Origin: Rhodeus uyekii
Taxonomy: Eukaryota; Chordata; Actinopteri; Cypriniformes; Acheilognathidae
Length of the DNA stretch: 64,000 nucleotides
Assembly: GCA_037043235.1 (NCBI GenBank)
Contig: JAWRVZ010000138.1
Coordinates: forward strand, 1,540,501-1,604,500
Direction of reading: 5' to 3'
Position 1 is the stretch's first letter; every line of letters starts with the position of its first letter. The position numbers and the translations under genes are program-made. Shown piece after piece: positions 50,625 through 60,460 of this stretch. A model generated the notes under the pieces. It had not been told where the DNA came from, made no database searches, and saw nothing but the letters and a program-made list of their open reading frames with translations.

Positions 50625-51581
50625 TGTCACAAAGCGACCCCCAGGGATCTGCTTTGGATAGTGTGAGTTCGTTTAGTTGAAAAAATAATGATGGCTCAAC
50701 TCGCAACAGCACTGTTGTGCAAGGTGTTATTTATTGTGGAGACACCAAAGGCATGTAAGAAAAAAAATCCACACGTGATGAAGTACATAAATAATAATAA
50801 AAAGTGAAATTCCTCTAAACTATAAAGTATTAAAGAAACAACAAACTGAAAAACAAAGATGAAAAAAATTCTCTCTATACAAAAAAAAGGTATCTTAAGT
50901 ATACTTCTCTCACGGCACCACAGCTGCACGCTCTTTCCAGACTTGGTGAACAAGTCCCATTTTGAGTCTGGTACTCTCTTTTATACACCAGACTCCGCCC
51001 CTCTATGGCCGTAGCACTTCCTTGGTCATTAGCAATCAAACTCAATAAACATCAAACTTCCCCTCTACATAATAGAGACAAGTTTAAACACAAATTCCTC
51101 CAATAAACATAATAAAACACATAACATAACAAAACGAAACCAAAACAAAACAAACACATAAGTTATAACTCTTTTGGGCGCCCCCCCTCTAAACAACACA
51201 AATGGTTTCGCCGGACTTTGCGCAGAGTACCGGCATGGCGCTAACAGTGACGTCATAAGCGTGCACCGATGAAGCGCTCGGTTTCGCTGCGCCACCAACC
51301 AGTCTTTACAAACATTTACAATACACAACAAGCACAATACATAAACGAAACAAATAAAATGTTTAAGATGTACTGTGTGTGAGATCGGGAAAACTATAAC
51401 AGAGGGAAATGGAACATGTAGTGTGTGAAACTGTCCATGGGCTATCAGCTGCGTGTGCACCCGCTCTGCCGACATCCAAACGGTGGGGTGGGGAGGGAAA
51501 AGAGAGTGTGGTAAGTGTGTGTGGTGCGATGTATGTGTATGAGTGTGCGCTATGCCCAGTGGGACTATCTACTTCATCACA
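50625..51581 (-). repeat. 3' LTR of Gmr1-like element
   Basis: 957 bases. Contains TATA-like and poly(A)-like motifs in an AT-rich setting. Differs from its partner by an extra AAAAC near 51145 and one fewer C in the C run near 51182. Confidence 0.93.
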
Positions 51582-52765
51582 TCACCTCCCCCTTCTCTTA
51601 GCCGCGTACTGTCCAGGTACCGCGACAGGTAGTCGGCAACCACATTCTGTCGTCCTGGTCTGTGCCGCACCTTAAACTTATAGGGTTGGAGGCTTAAGTA
51701 CCATCTCATTACTCTGGAGTTGTGATCCTTCATTGTCTGGATCCACGTTAGTGCTCTATGGTCGGTCTCTAGATCAAACTCCCTTCCTAGGACGTAATAT
51801 CTTAAACTTTCTAGGGACCACTTAATGGCGAGACACTCCTTCTCCACAGTTGAGTACCTGGTCTCCCTGGGCAACAGCTTCCTGCTGATGTAAACCACTG
51901 GATTTTCTTCTCCATCTTTCCCCTGGGCCAGGACAGCCCCAACTCCTGTGGCTGAGGCGTCTACCTGGATCAGGAATCTCTGGGTGAAATCAGGGCTTTG
52001 TAGGACCGGGCTGGAGCAAATCTTTTCTTTGAGTGTTGTAAAAGCAGCCTCACAGTCCTCTGTCCACCCAATCGGGCTCCTTGCTGTTTTCGTGAGCATG
52101 TTGGTAAGCGGGGTAGCAATGGTTGCAAAGTTTGGAATGAATCTCCTATACCACCCCACCAGGCCGAGAAAGGATCTCATCTCCTTCTTTGTTCTAGGCC
52201 TTGGGCTTCTCCGGATGGCTTCAACTTTGTCTACTTGGGGTCTCAGTTTGCCATTGCCCAGGTGATAACCCAGGTAACTGGTTTCCTGCCTTGCCCACTC
52301 ACACTTCCTGACATTGAGAGTAAGTCCTGCCTCTCGGATTCGTGTCAGAGTATCCTTCAGATGCTCCAGATGTTTCTCCCAGGAGTTACTGAAAATCATC
52401 ACATCATCCAAGTAAGCAGATGCCCAACCCTCACATCCTTGAAGAACTTGGTCCATCAGTCATTGAAATGTGGCAGGTGCTCCATGCAGACCAAAGGGAA
52501 GAACAGTGAACTGGTATAGTCCCATTGGTGTTCTGAATGCTGTATATGGTCTGGAGTCTGTATCGAGGGGCACCTGCCAGTACCCCTTACACAGGTCCAG
52601 GCTGGTAATGTATTGGGCCTGTCCGATTCGCTCCAGCAAATCATCGATTCGCGGCATGGGGTAAGCATCGAATCGTGACTGCGCATTCAGCCGACGAAAG
52701 TCTATACATATAGAACAACAGAAAGGGAAGCCATTTGTCCCAGTCACGTCCTGTGTCGGAAACAA
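51569..52765 (-). pseudogene. Gmr1-like reverse transcriptase-RNase H, interrupted
   Basis: 52765-52460 carries the first RT blocks: CIDFRRLNAQSRFDAYPMPR and TSLDLCKGYWQVPLD with a catalytic Asp. A TGA at about 52457 separates this from 52456-51569, which has the YLDD catalytic box (SAYLDDVMIFS), the connection domain, and RNase H with VDASATGVGAVLAQ, EKECLAI and ETDHRAL. The TGA replaces a residue that is usually Arg (CGA), so CpG decay is a likely cause. The upstream edge is a deletion junction with integrase at about 52710. Nearly all catalytic residues remain. Confidence 0.85.
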
Positions 52766-54770
52766 ACTTCCGAAGCATGCTCTTTAGTGTTTGATTGAAC
52801 CGCTCCACCAACCCGTCCGTCTGTGGATGGTATGCACTAGTTCTGATGGCGGTGATACCCAGCTGGCGATGAAGTTGTCCCATCAGCCGTGACATAAAGT
52901 TTGTCCCTCTGTCAGTTAGTATTTCTTCAGGGATTCCCACCCTGGAGAACAGCTGCACCAAAGCTTGGATGATCTTTGTAGTGGTAATGGAACGGAGTGG
53001 GAAGGCTTCAGGATATCTGGTTGCGTAGTCACACACCACCAGGATGTATTGGTGTCCCGCACTGCTCTTCTCAAGTGGTCCCACAATGTCCATTGCAATG
53101 CGCCTGAAGGGAGTAGAAATAACAGGGAGAGGGTACAAAGGTGCTCTGCCCCGCTGGGACACAGCACTGGTCTTCTGGCAGGTTGCACATGTGTTGCAGT
53201 ATGTCTGTACGTCAGTGTAAAGTGAAGGCCAATGAAAACGTGAGCTGATGCGAGTGTAGGTTTTCTGCTGTCCTAAGTGACCAGCCCATGGAACAGTGTG
53301 TGCAAGGTGCAAGACAAGGGGCCTACAACATTTAGGAACTACTAAACGGGTGACATCATTGGCTTGCAAATACAACACATTATTCACAATCACACACTTT
53401 TCATCACATAGATTTGAACCTTTTTCACTGGCAGCTTTTTCAAACAATGACTTCAAAGACTCATCTCTCCTTTGTATTTCCCCAATGTTATCTGGGATCC
53501 TCCAGCCCTCAACCTTGAGACCGTCAACTGAGGTCGCAGGGTCCGGAGAACCCATGTATTTTCCAAGCCGACGTTGTCGACGTGGTTTTCTTGGGCCCTT
53601 GGTCCCGCCCTGCAGCAGACTACTGTGCAAGTCTGGCAAAGGCTGCAGACCTGCTCTAGCTTGTGCCCGAGTAACAGCAGGACATGATTTATGTACAGTG
53701 GCAGAGGTAACAACAGTCTCAAAGTTCATGTTGTCTTGTAGCAGTTCATAAAGTATTGGTAAGTCTCTACCTAAAATCATATCAGCAGGTAAATCCTCAA
53801 CTATAACCACATTCATCAGAAATGACTGTTCTTGTACACAGACAACTACCTCTGCGCAGGGATACTGCCTTACATCCCCATGCACACACTGGACAGTTGT
53901 GGTAGTAGCATAGTCAACATTTGAAGCAAAGCATGGTTTTAAGAGAGACAGGGAACTACCAGTGTCCAACAGTGCTTTCAGATGACGTCCATCAACAGTT
54001 ACCTCAAACAAAGTTTGACTCTCCCCTCTAGATTCACTATCCTTGTTTTCTTCCCTTGGGACATAACAAAATCCTGTCAACTTTGGTTTTCGCATAGGAC
54101 ACACTGATGCTTTGTGCCCCTGCTGTTGACAATAGAAACACACCAATTCTTGTCTCACTGTATTTTTAGGTTTCTGTACACTACTAATGTTTTCCGTAGG
54201 ACCTCGTACAGTTCCAACCCCAGCAATGTCTGGTCTCACATACACAGTACCTTTGAGTGGTTGAGAGCGTGGATTACCGCGGTGAGCATTCACATACTGA
54301 AGAGCCAGCCTCGCTGCTGCCAGTCCTGTTGTCGGTTCGTGTTCCCGCACCCAGGTTCGGCTGTCATATGGAAGCACACGAAGCAGCTGCTCCAAGATGA
54401 TGGTCTCCCCGATCTCCTCCTTAGTGTGAAGATCAGGTTTCACCCAACGACAGTAGAGGGTCCTCAGATGGTTGTAAGTCTCCGTCGGAGTCTCACCAGC
54501 AGGGATTGTAGATGCCCGGAATCGCTGTCTGTAGGTCTCTGGCGAGATGTTAAATTTCTCCAAGAGTGCCTCCCTCAGATCAACGTACACTGCCGCTTGC
54601 TCCTCATCCATTGCCAAGTACGCCTCCAAAGCCTGTCCAGTTAGCAATGGAACCAGACGAAGGCTCCATTCTTCCTCTGGCCATCCCCAAGTCTTGGCTA
54701 GACGTTCGAAGCGCCGGAGATAACTCTCAATTATCCCCTTGTTGGAAGGCAGGTATCCTTGGCGGTTCAC
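52641..54770 (-). CDS. Gmr1-like Gag capsid-nucleocapsid, protease and integrase
   Basis: 709 codons. Residues 73-158 form a SCAN-like capsid helix bundle (YRQRFRAST ... CRWVKPDLHTKEEI ... LEQLLRVLP ... WVREHEP). Residues 211-224 are a CX2CX4HX4C zinc knuckle. An aspartic protease DTG is at 269-271. Integrase follows: zinc-binding His491, His498, Cys528, Cys531, and catalytic Asp561, Asp620, Glu656 (a DX35E spacing). The frame runs off after LPFLLF (about residue 686) into RT sequence in the wrong frame, marking an internal deletion that removed the integrase tail and the start of RT. Its true N-terminus lies in the preceding frame (from 55218). Confidence 0.88.
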   Translation of the reverse strand: MNRQGYLPSNKGIIESYLRRFERLAKTWGWPEEEWSLRLVPLLTGQALEAYLAMDEEQAAVYVDLREALLEKFNISPETYRQRFRASTIPAGETPTETYNHLRTLYCRWVKPDLHTKEEIGETIILEQLLRVLPYDSRTWVREHEPTTGLAAARLALQYVNAHRGNPRSQPLKGTVYVRPDIAGVGTVRGPTENISSVQKPKNTVRQELVCFYCQQQGHKASVCPMRKPKLTGFCYVPREENKDSESRGESQTLFEVTVDGRHLKALLDTGSSLSLLKPCFASNVDYATTTTVQCVHGDVRQYPCAEVVVCVQEQSFLMNVVIVEDLPADMILGRDLPILYELLQDNMNFETVVTSATVHKSCPAVTRAQARAGLQPLPDLHSSLLQGGTKGPRKPRRQRRLGKYMGSPDPATSVDGLKVEGWRIPDNIGEIQRRDESLKSLFEKAASEKGSNLCDEKCVIVNNVLYLQANDVTRLVVPKCCRPLVLHLAHTVPWAGHLGQQKTYTRISSRFHWPSLYTDVQTYCNTCATCQKTSAVSQRGRAPLYPLPVISTPFRRIAMDIVGPLEKSSAGHQYILVVCDYATRYPEAFPLRSITTTKIIQALVQLFSRVGIPEEILTDRGTNFMSRLMGQLHRQLGITAIRTSAYHPQTDGLVERFNQTLKSMLRKFVSDTGRDWDKWLPFLLFYMYRLSSAECAVTIRCLPHAANR

Positions 54771-55218
54771 TCATTAGCCTTGGCTGTATGGCAGCTTGAC
54801 TTTCTGGTGTGTCTGGGCGGCGTGCAGGTGCAGTTCTTGATGTAGCTGGTGTTGGAAGATCCATACGCAAACTCCTGGCCTCACTAGGGGTTTCCGCAGG
54901 CCTCACCGTCTGCAGGATCACATCTCGAAGCTCCCGAAGTTCTAGCCGATGTCTCTCCTCCCTCTGTTGCTGTGCATCGAGGAACTGACGCATAAGTCCC
55001 ATCAGTCCCTCACTGGGTGTTGACCGTGTTGTGTCTGCCTTAATCTGTGATGTGTGGACCTCAGATGAAACTCTAGGAAATGCAGCCACTGCCCCCTCTT
55101 CATCCTCCGTTGACTCTAAGGAGTCCCAGACTGGATCTTCCTCTACCCCTGCTTTCACCTGGGAGCGTAATCCAGCTCGGGTTCTTTTGCCTTTCGGCGC
55201 CTTCTTGCGAGTAGCCAT
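54727..55218 (-). CDS. Gmr1-like Gag, N-terminal part (frameshifted)
   Basis: Starts ATG at 55218, just after the primer site, in a basic segment (ATRKKAPKGKRTR). It then has an acidic stretch and a predicted coiled coil rich in Gln/Arg/Glu (RQFLDAQQQREERHRLELRE). It ends FQQGDN-stop. The reading continues in another frame at once (IESYLRRFERLAKTWGWPEE), so a single-base difference near 54727-54735 splits gag. Whether this copy or its parent carried the shift is unknown. Confidence 0.75.
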   Translation of the reverse strand: MATRKKAPKGKRTRAGLRSQVKAGVEEDPVWDSLESTEDEEGAVAAFPRVSSEVHTSQIKADTTRSTPSEGLMGLMRQFLDAQQQREERHRLELRELRDVILQTVRPAETPSEARSLRMDLPTPATSRTAPARRPDTPESQAAIQPRLMSEPPRIPAFQQGDN

Positions 55219-55236
55219 CCCACCGCTGCCACCAAA

Positions 55237-56189
55237 TGTCACAAAGCGACCCCCAGGGATCTGCTTTGGATAGTGTGAGTTCGTTTAGTTGAAAAAATAA
55301 TGATGGCTCAACTCGCAACAGCACTGTTGTGCAAGGTGTTATTTATTGTGGAGACACCAAAGGCATGTAAGAAAAAAAATCCACACGTGATGAAGTACAT
55401 AAATAATAATAAAAAGTGAAATTCCTCTAAACTATAAAGTATTAAAGAAACAACAAACTGAAAAACAAAGATGAAAAAAATTCTCTCTATACAAAAAAAA
55501 GGTATCTTAAGTATACTTCTCTCACGGCACCACAGCTGCACGCTCTTTCCAGACTTGGTGAACAAGTCCCATTTTGAGTCTGGTACTCTCTTTTATACAC
55601 CAGACTCCGCCCCTCTATGGCCGTAGCACTTCCTTGGTCATTAGCAATCAAACTCAATAAACATCAAACTTCCCCTCTACATAATAGAGACAAGTTTAAA
55701 CACAAATTCCTCCAATAAACATAATAAAACACATAACATAACAAAACGAAACCAAAACAAACACATAAGTTATAACTCTTTTGGGCGCCCCCCCCTCTAA
55801 ACAACACAAATGGTTTCGCCGGACTTTGCGCAGAGTACCGGCATGGCGCTAACAGTGACGTCATAAGCGTGCACCGATGAAGCGCTCGGTTTCGCTGCGC
55901 CACCAACCAGTCTTTACAAACATTTACAATACACAACAAGCACAATACATAAACGAAACAAATAAAATGTTTAAGATGTACTGTGTGTGAGATCGGGAAA
56001 ACTATAACAGAGGGAAATGGAACATGTAGTGTGTGAAACTGTCCATGGGCTATCAGCTGCGTGTGCACCCGCTCTGCCGACATCCAAACGGTGGGGTGGG
56101 GAGGGAAAAGAGAGTGTGGTAAGTGTGTGTGGTGCGATGTATGTGTATGAGTGTGCGCTATGCCCAGTGGGACTATCTACTTCATCACA
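55237..56189 (-). repeat. 5' LTR of Gmr1-like element
   Basis: 953 bases, partner of 50625-51581. Transcription would run leftward into gag. Confidence 0.93.
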
Positions 56190-56194
56190 ATCTG

Positions 56195-57294
56195 TATAGT
56201 GTGTTAGTGTTCATTTATTTGCATATTATGTTGTAAAGACATTATTTAATATCATTTAATGTATTTATTTATTTATGTATTCACATACTTTATGAAGCAT
56301 TGGTTATTATATATGTTTGTATTTATTGTTAATTTACTCATACTTTGTAAAGCCACTACACTATAGTATCAGGCACTATCAGTTATCAGTTATGGACCTC
56401 TCTGGAATATTAAACAAACCTAATGGACACAATTATATAATGAAAGTTCATCCATGTACTTTCTATGGTGCAATAAATGTATGCTTTGAAGTACAGGATT
56501 TGTCCACTCATGCACTTTTTTCCCGAGAGAGCACATAATACATTGCTTTTGACCTTGACTGCAGATAGAAATGTATCAGTGAGTGTCTGAGAATGAATGT
56601 CGTCTGTTGCATCCTGTCTCACTCTTTCATTCTCTGAGAGATTATGTCAAAAAGACTTAATGAAACAGCTCTCTTCTGTCAGATGGATTACTTTCAATAT
56701 GAATGGAAGCAGTGCACCTGTAAGATTACGGAGCTGTGACAGACACAACGGGTCAAGTTCTTTCCAGGCTTTTATCTCATCTGTCAGAACACCATCACTC
56801 TTGTGGATGTGCAGCATTTTGAAATTAGAAGGCCTTTTAAGTTCCAGTTCAACTCCTTAACTAGAAAATAGGGAGCAAACCAATGCAGATTTGTAATTAA
56901 AATGTGGATGAAAAACACAAATACAGAGTGTGCTCAGCATAAACAGTACCAGATAATGAACTGAGGAAACTGAAAGGTTTAAATACACAGGGGGTGAACT
57001 CAAAATTCAAATATATCTACCATAGGTGTGCTAATGAATATACATGGGAACTGAGGACTGGCTAAACAAAGGAGCAGAGGAAACAGGCAACTAAAACACA
57101 CTGTAGGTCCATTGAAGGGTCAGATACTGTAATCCACTGCCACTTATCAAGTGATTTAAATTATCAAGTATTAATCAATTTTTTTAATGGATTTTTAAAT
57201 TTGAATGACTTCTTCCAGCGGATGTATACTTCAGCCTGTCACCTACCCAACCAATTCTTAGTGAAAGCATTTATTTTGCTTTTTAATATTCATA
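56195..57294. other. Intergenic, nothing recognised
   Basis: AT-rich, no coding or structural signal that I can support; ends with the CACTAGAG target duplication of the next element. Confidence 0.5.
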
Positions 57295-57302
57295 CACTAG
57301 AG

Positions 57303-58438
57303 CAGGGGTGTCAAACTCAATTGCACAGGGGGCCAAAATCCCACAAAACTTTAGGTCGCGGGCCGAACAGGATAAACATTTATTGAAAACACTAAAACTA
57401 AACTTTTAAAACTTACCTTTTTTTAAATTAGATGTGAATAAAAACAGACAGAAATATTATTCTGGAATAAATCAACTTATACCTTAAATAACTTAAAAAT
57501 ATAAAAATATTTAAAAAAAATACTTTAAAAAAATTAAAATATATCCTGTCTAAATTATACAAGTTAGAAATAAAGTAAACAAGTAAGTAAAGTAAAAGTA
57601 AGTAAAAGTTAAAAGAACAAACATTCAAATTTATTTACTCTTATGTCATTTTATATAAAACTTAAAAAGATTTATATATAAAAGATTTTGCTCTCCATAA
57701 AAATATATCTTGTCAAAATTATACAAATTCAAAATATGGACATGCTGCATAACAAAACCTGGAAATCTAAATACAATTTTTGCTTTTCAGCAATAACAAA
57801 TCAAATCATTCAGTTGAATTTGCTCTTATGTCATTTGTCTTATAGTGCCGTCTTATTAAATTATTTAATTACTGCCACATTAGCTCCGCAAATGAGACAC
57901 ACGGGTATACCGGCAGTATGTCAGTAAACATATACTGTATTTTCACGCATATAACCCATGGGTTATAGCAGATTTTACAAACTATATCACAATTGTTTTT
58001 ACACGTAATAATATTTCAATATATTTGTTACGTCCCTAAGGACGTAATGTTTTTTTTTTTTGCGCTGTATTTTCTTTCTGGCGCTTGTACTATCACTCTG
58101 ACAGCTGGCGCTGATATGCTGTCTGACCTGTCAATCATGCAAGAAGACGTTCTGCCATGAGGGCGGGCTCTTCTCATCCGATGATCAACACCTGAATTTC
58201 GCGCACAAGCACTGTGTACCGAGCCTGAACAGTTATGGATAATTGACAATGACAATCGCGCGGTACTAGCGCGAGCGCGAAGCATCATTAGCCACTTCCT
58301 GTTTAATACAGGAAGTGTTCGGCGGGTCAGCTGGAGCGCGGGACATCTCGCGGGCCATTAATAAAATGCTCTCGCGGGCCGGACATAATTACACGCCGGG
58401 CCGGATGTGGCCCGCGGGCCTTGAGTTTGACACCTATG
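57303..58438. mobile_element. Non-autonomous hAT element, perfect 8-bp TSD
   Basis: Target duplication CACTAGAG at 57295-57302 and 58439-58446. Ends CAGGGGTGTCAAACTCAA and TTGAGTTTGACACCTATG are inverse with two mismatches. 1,136 bases, no transposase. GC-rich GGGCCGG motifs near the ends surround an AT-rich middle. About 58070-58255 is shared, inverted, with pogo-like copy A. Confidence 0.9.
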
Positions 58439-59395
58439 CACTAGAGAATAACAATGAACACTGTCTGAGCCTCTCACTGAAGAAAGAACATGTTATCAGT
58501 CTGTTTTGGGGAAAGTTTCTTGTTTAGAGTCAGGGCTCGGCCAACTTCAACCTTGAAGAAGCTGTGTATCCTGTGTATCCTTATGTGAGATGAGCAGCTG
58601 GCACCTTGGAGAGACAGAATGACTTGTTCCATATGGGAACGCCTTTGAGTGATTGTCTCTTGAAGCGTAATGAAATCCAGGTGTGCGAGATCCACGTCGC
58701 CAAGGGTGACGTCATGAGCCAGCAGTATAAAGAGCGCGCCATGACCTGGAAGCCCGGAACCTTGTCTTCAACAAGCACTCGAAGCTAACGTGTGTAAAGT
58801 GCATTGTGCTGGCGGTAAGTTTGTTTTTTCTAACACTTACCTCTTATTATGGCGTTTGTTCATTCAGACGTTGTGTCACTCCTTGCCCGCGTTTTATCAC
58901 GAGCAATAATGGTGGATGTTGTCAGTGTCGACGTGGGTGAGGTTGAGCTGCCATCTGCCTCACCCGCGTTTGAGGAGCTGCTCGTGGTGGTGACTCGTGC
59001 GACGGTGAGGCTTGGTCTCGAGTGACCAGCTGAGCCGAGGGATGCTCATCCAAGGAAAAGTGGACGAGCGCTACCTGCCGCCCGGTTGCAGCCTCAGTAT
59101 CGGGGTTTGCCTTTCTTCCCGGACCTCCACATCGAGGTGTTGAGGTCCTGGAAGTGGCCCGCCTCCCACAGAGTGCATAGCAGCGCTGCCGCTAACTATG
59201 CTACTCTTGTGGGAGCTAAAGAGCGGTTACGGGGCGATGCCTAGAGTGGAGGTTGGCGAATTATTTCGCCCACCACTTATTGCCGCCCCTGAAAACCCTG
59301 ACGCTGCCCACATCCTTGATGAGTGCGGGGGAATTGGCCCTTAGGCAGTCGCCGAGCTGCGCAGGGCCACTGCTCTCTCTCTGCGCTATGGCAAT

Positions 59396-59752
59396 TTGAC
59401 CACACTGAGAGAGAGAGATAAGAATATCCTCTTTGATGCCCCTCTTATGCCTTGTGACCTCTTCGACGTTGCTGTTGAGATAGCCGTCGAGAGGTTTCAG
59501 GAGGCTGCTAAGCAGGAGATGGCATTCAGGAAATTTCTTCCCCGTCGCTCTCGAGCGTCTGGGACTGCGAGCCAGCCGCAGCCCAGCAGCAGCTCCTACT
59601 ACCGTGCTGCTCAGTGGCAGAGCGTTGTCACCCGACAGCCCCCTCAGTTGGGTGGCGGTGCGTGTCGTCGCGCTCAGCCGCAGCCTTCCGGCGGGAGGAC
59701 AGGTCTGAGGACTGTCCTCCAGGCTAAGAAGGCAAAGAGCAAGAGGAGCTGA
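59396..59752 (+). pseudogene. DIRS-like gag C-terminal fragment
   Basis: 118 codons ending in a stop: VERFQEAAKQEMAFRKFLPR followed by Ser/Gln/Pro-rich and then basic sequence (LQAKKAKSKRS), the usual end of fish DIRS-like gag. Upstream gag (58.86-59.39 kb) is recognisable only across frames (YLPPGCSLS, AVAELRRATALSLR). Confidence 0.6.
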
Positions 59753-59996
59753 CTCCAGCGTCCTTTGGCCTCACAGGGGTCCCCCCGCTGGTCTACCTCG
59801 AGGGGTAGATTAGTGCCCTGCAATTTCGGTAGCAGGCCCGGTACCTCGAGGGGGCCGGGTCACGTACTTCGCAGGTAGACCCTTCCAGTCGCGCTCCACA
59901 CTTGACGCGCTGGACAGGTCGCCCCTCCTGAGGAGGGTCCTAGAGCATATCTGTCCAGAGGTCGGTCTCAAGAGGCTGATACTCCTAGTAGATTTC

Positions 59997-60460
59997 ATGG
60001 CAGTGTGGTTACGTCTGCCAGGTATCTCTCACTGGGTCCTGCGTATCATGTCAGTAGGATATCCTATTCAGTTCCGGGTCCATCCACCCAGATTTTCAGG
60101 GGTTCTGCCAACCTTGGTGGACCCCGAGCAGGCTCTGGTCATGGAACAGGAAGTCGACTCGTTGCTGAGGAAAGAGGCCATAGAGTATGTTGCTCTCTCA
60201 GTCAGAGATTCAGGCTTTTACAGCCGATACTTCATCGTTCCAAAGAAGGACAAATCATGTCTGAGGACTGGTTTGTCACGATAGCACCGGAAGTTCCTCT
60301 GATTTGCCTTTGGGGGCAAGGCTCATCTATACCGAGTTCTTCCGTTCAGTCTGGCTTGTCTCCTCACACTTTCACCAAGTGCGTGTATGCAGCTCTAGCT
60401 CCGCTTCCTGGGAGTTCTGAGTGGATGCGCTCGGCCTCTGAGGGGGCCTAGCGCATGGTG
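59997..60460 (+). pseudogene. DIRS-like reverse transcriptase fragment
   Basis: 59997-60284 holds WVLRIMSVGYPIQF, PPRFSGVLP, EVDSLLRKEAIEYV and GFYSRYFIVPKK, the N-terminal RT blocks of DIRS-like pol. 60330-60450 continues in another frame with LSPHTFTKCVYAALAPL. The YxDD segment is lost, so the enzyme is dead. Confidence 0.65.

Larger units (their letters stand above)
50625..56189 (-). mobile_element. Gmr1-like Ty3/gypsy LTR retrotransposon, nearly full length
   Basis: 5,565 bases flanked by ATCTG on both sides (50620-50624 and 56190-56194). LTRs are 50625-51581 (957) and 55237-56189 (953), reading TG...CA on the minus strand. The length difference is explained by one 5-base and one 1-base indel; by eye I see no substitutions. 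The polypurine tract AAGGGGGAGGTGA abuts the 3' LTR; the primer site starts TTTGGTGGCAGCGG next to the 5' LTR. Coding order on the minus strand is gag, zinc knuckle, protease, integrase, RT, RNase H. That order, unusual for Ty3/gypsy, defines Gmr1-like elements. This copy has a gag frameshift, an internal deletion and a stop in RT. Confidence 0.93.

Noticed and set aside
51065..51475. 136-codon protein in the LTR
   Set aside because: Present in both LTRs with a different end because of an indel; AT-rich non-coding LTR sequence.
53296..53751. Plus-strand frames inside the LTR element
   Set aside because: Shadows of the minus-strand gag-protease-integrase frame.
54290..54560. Host SCAN/zinc-finger gene
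   Set aside because: Embedded between matching LTRs and followed by zinc knuckle, protease and integrase.
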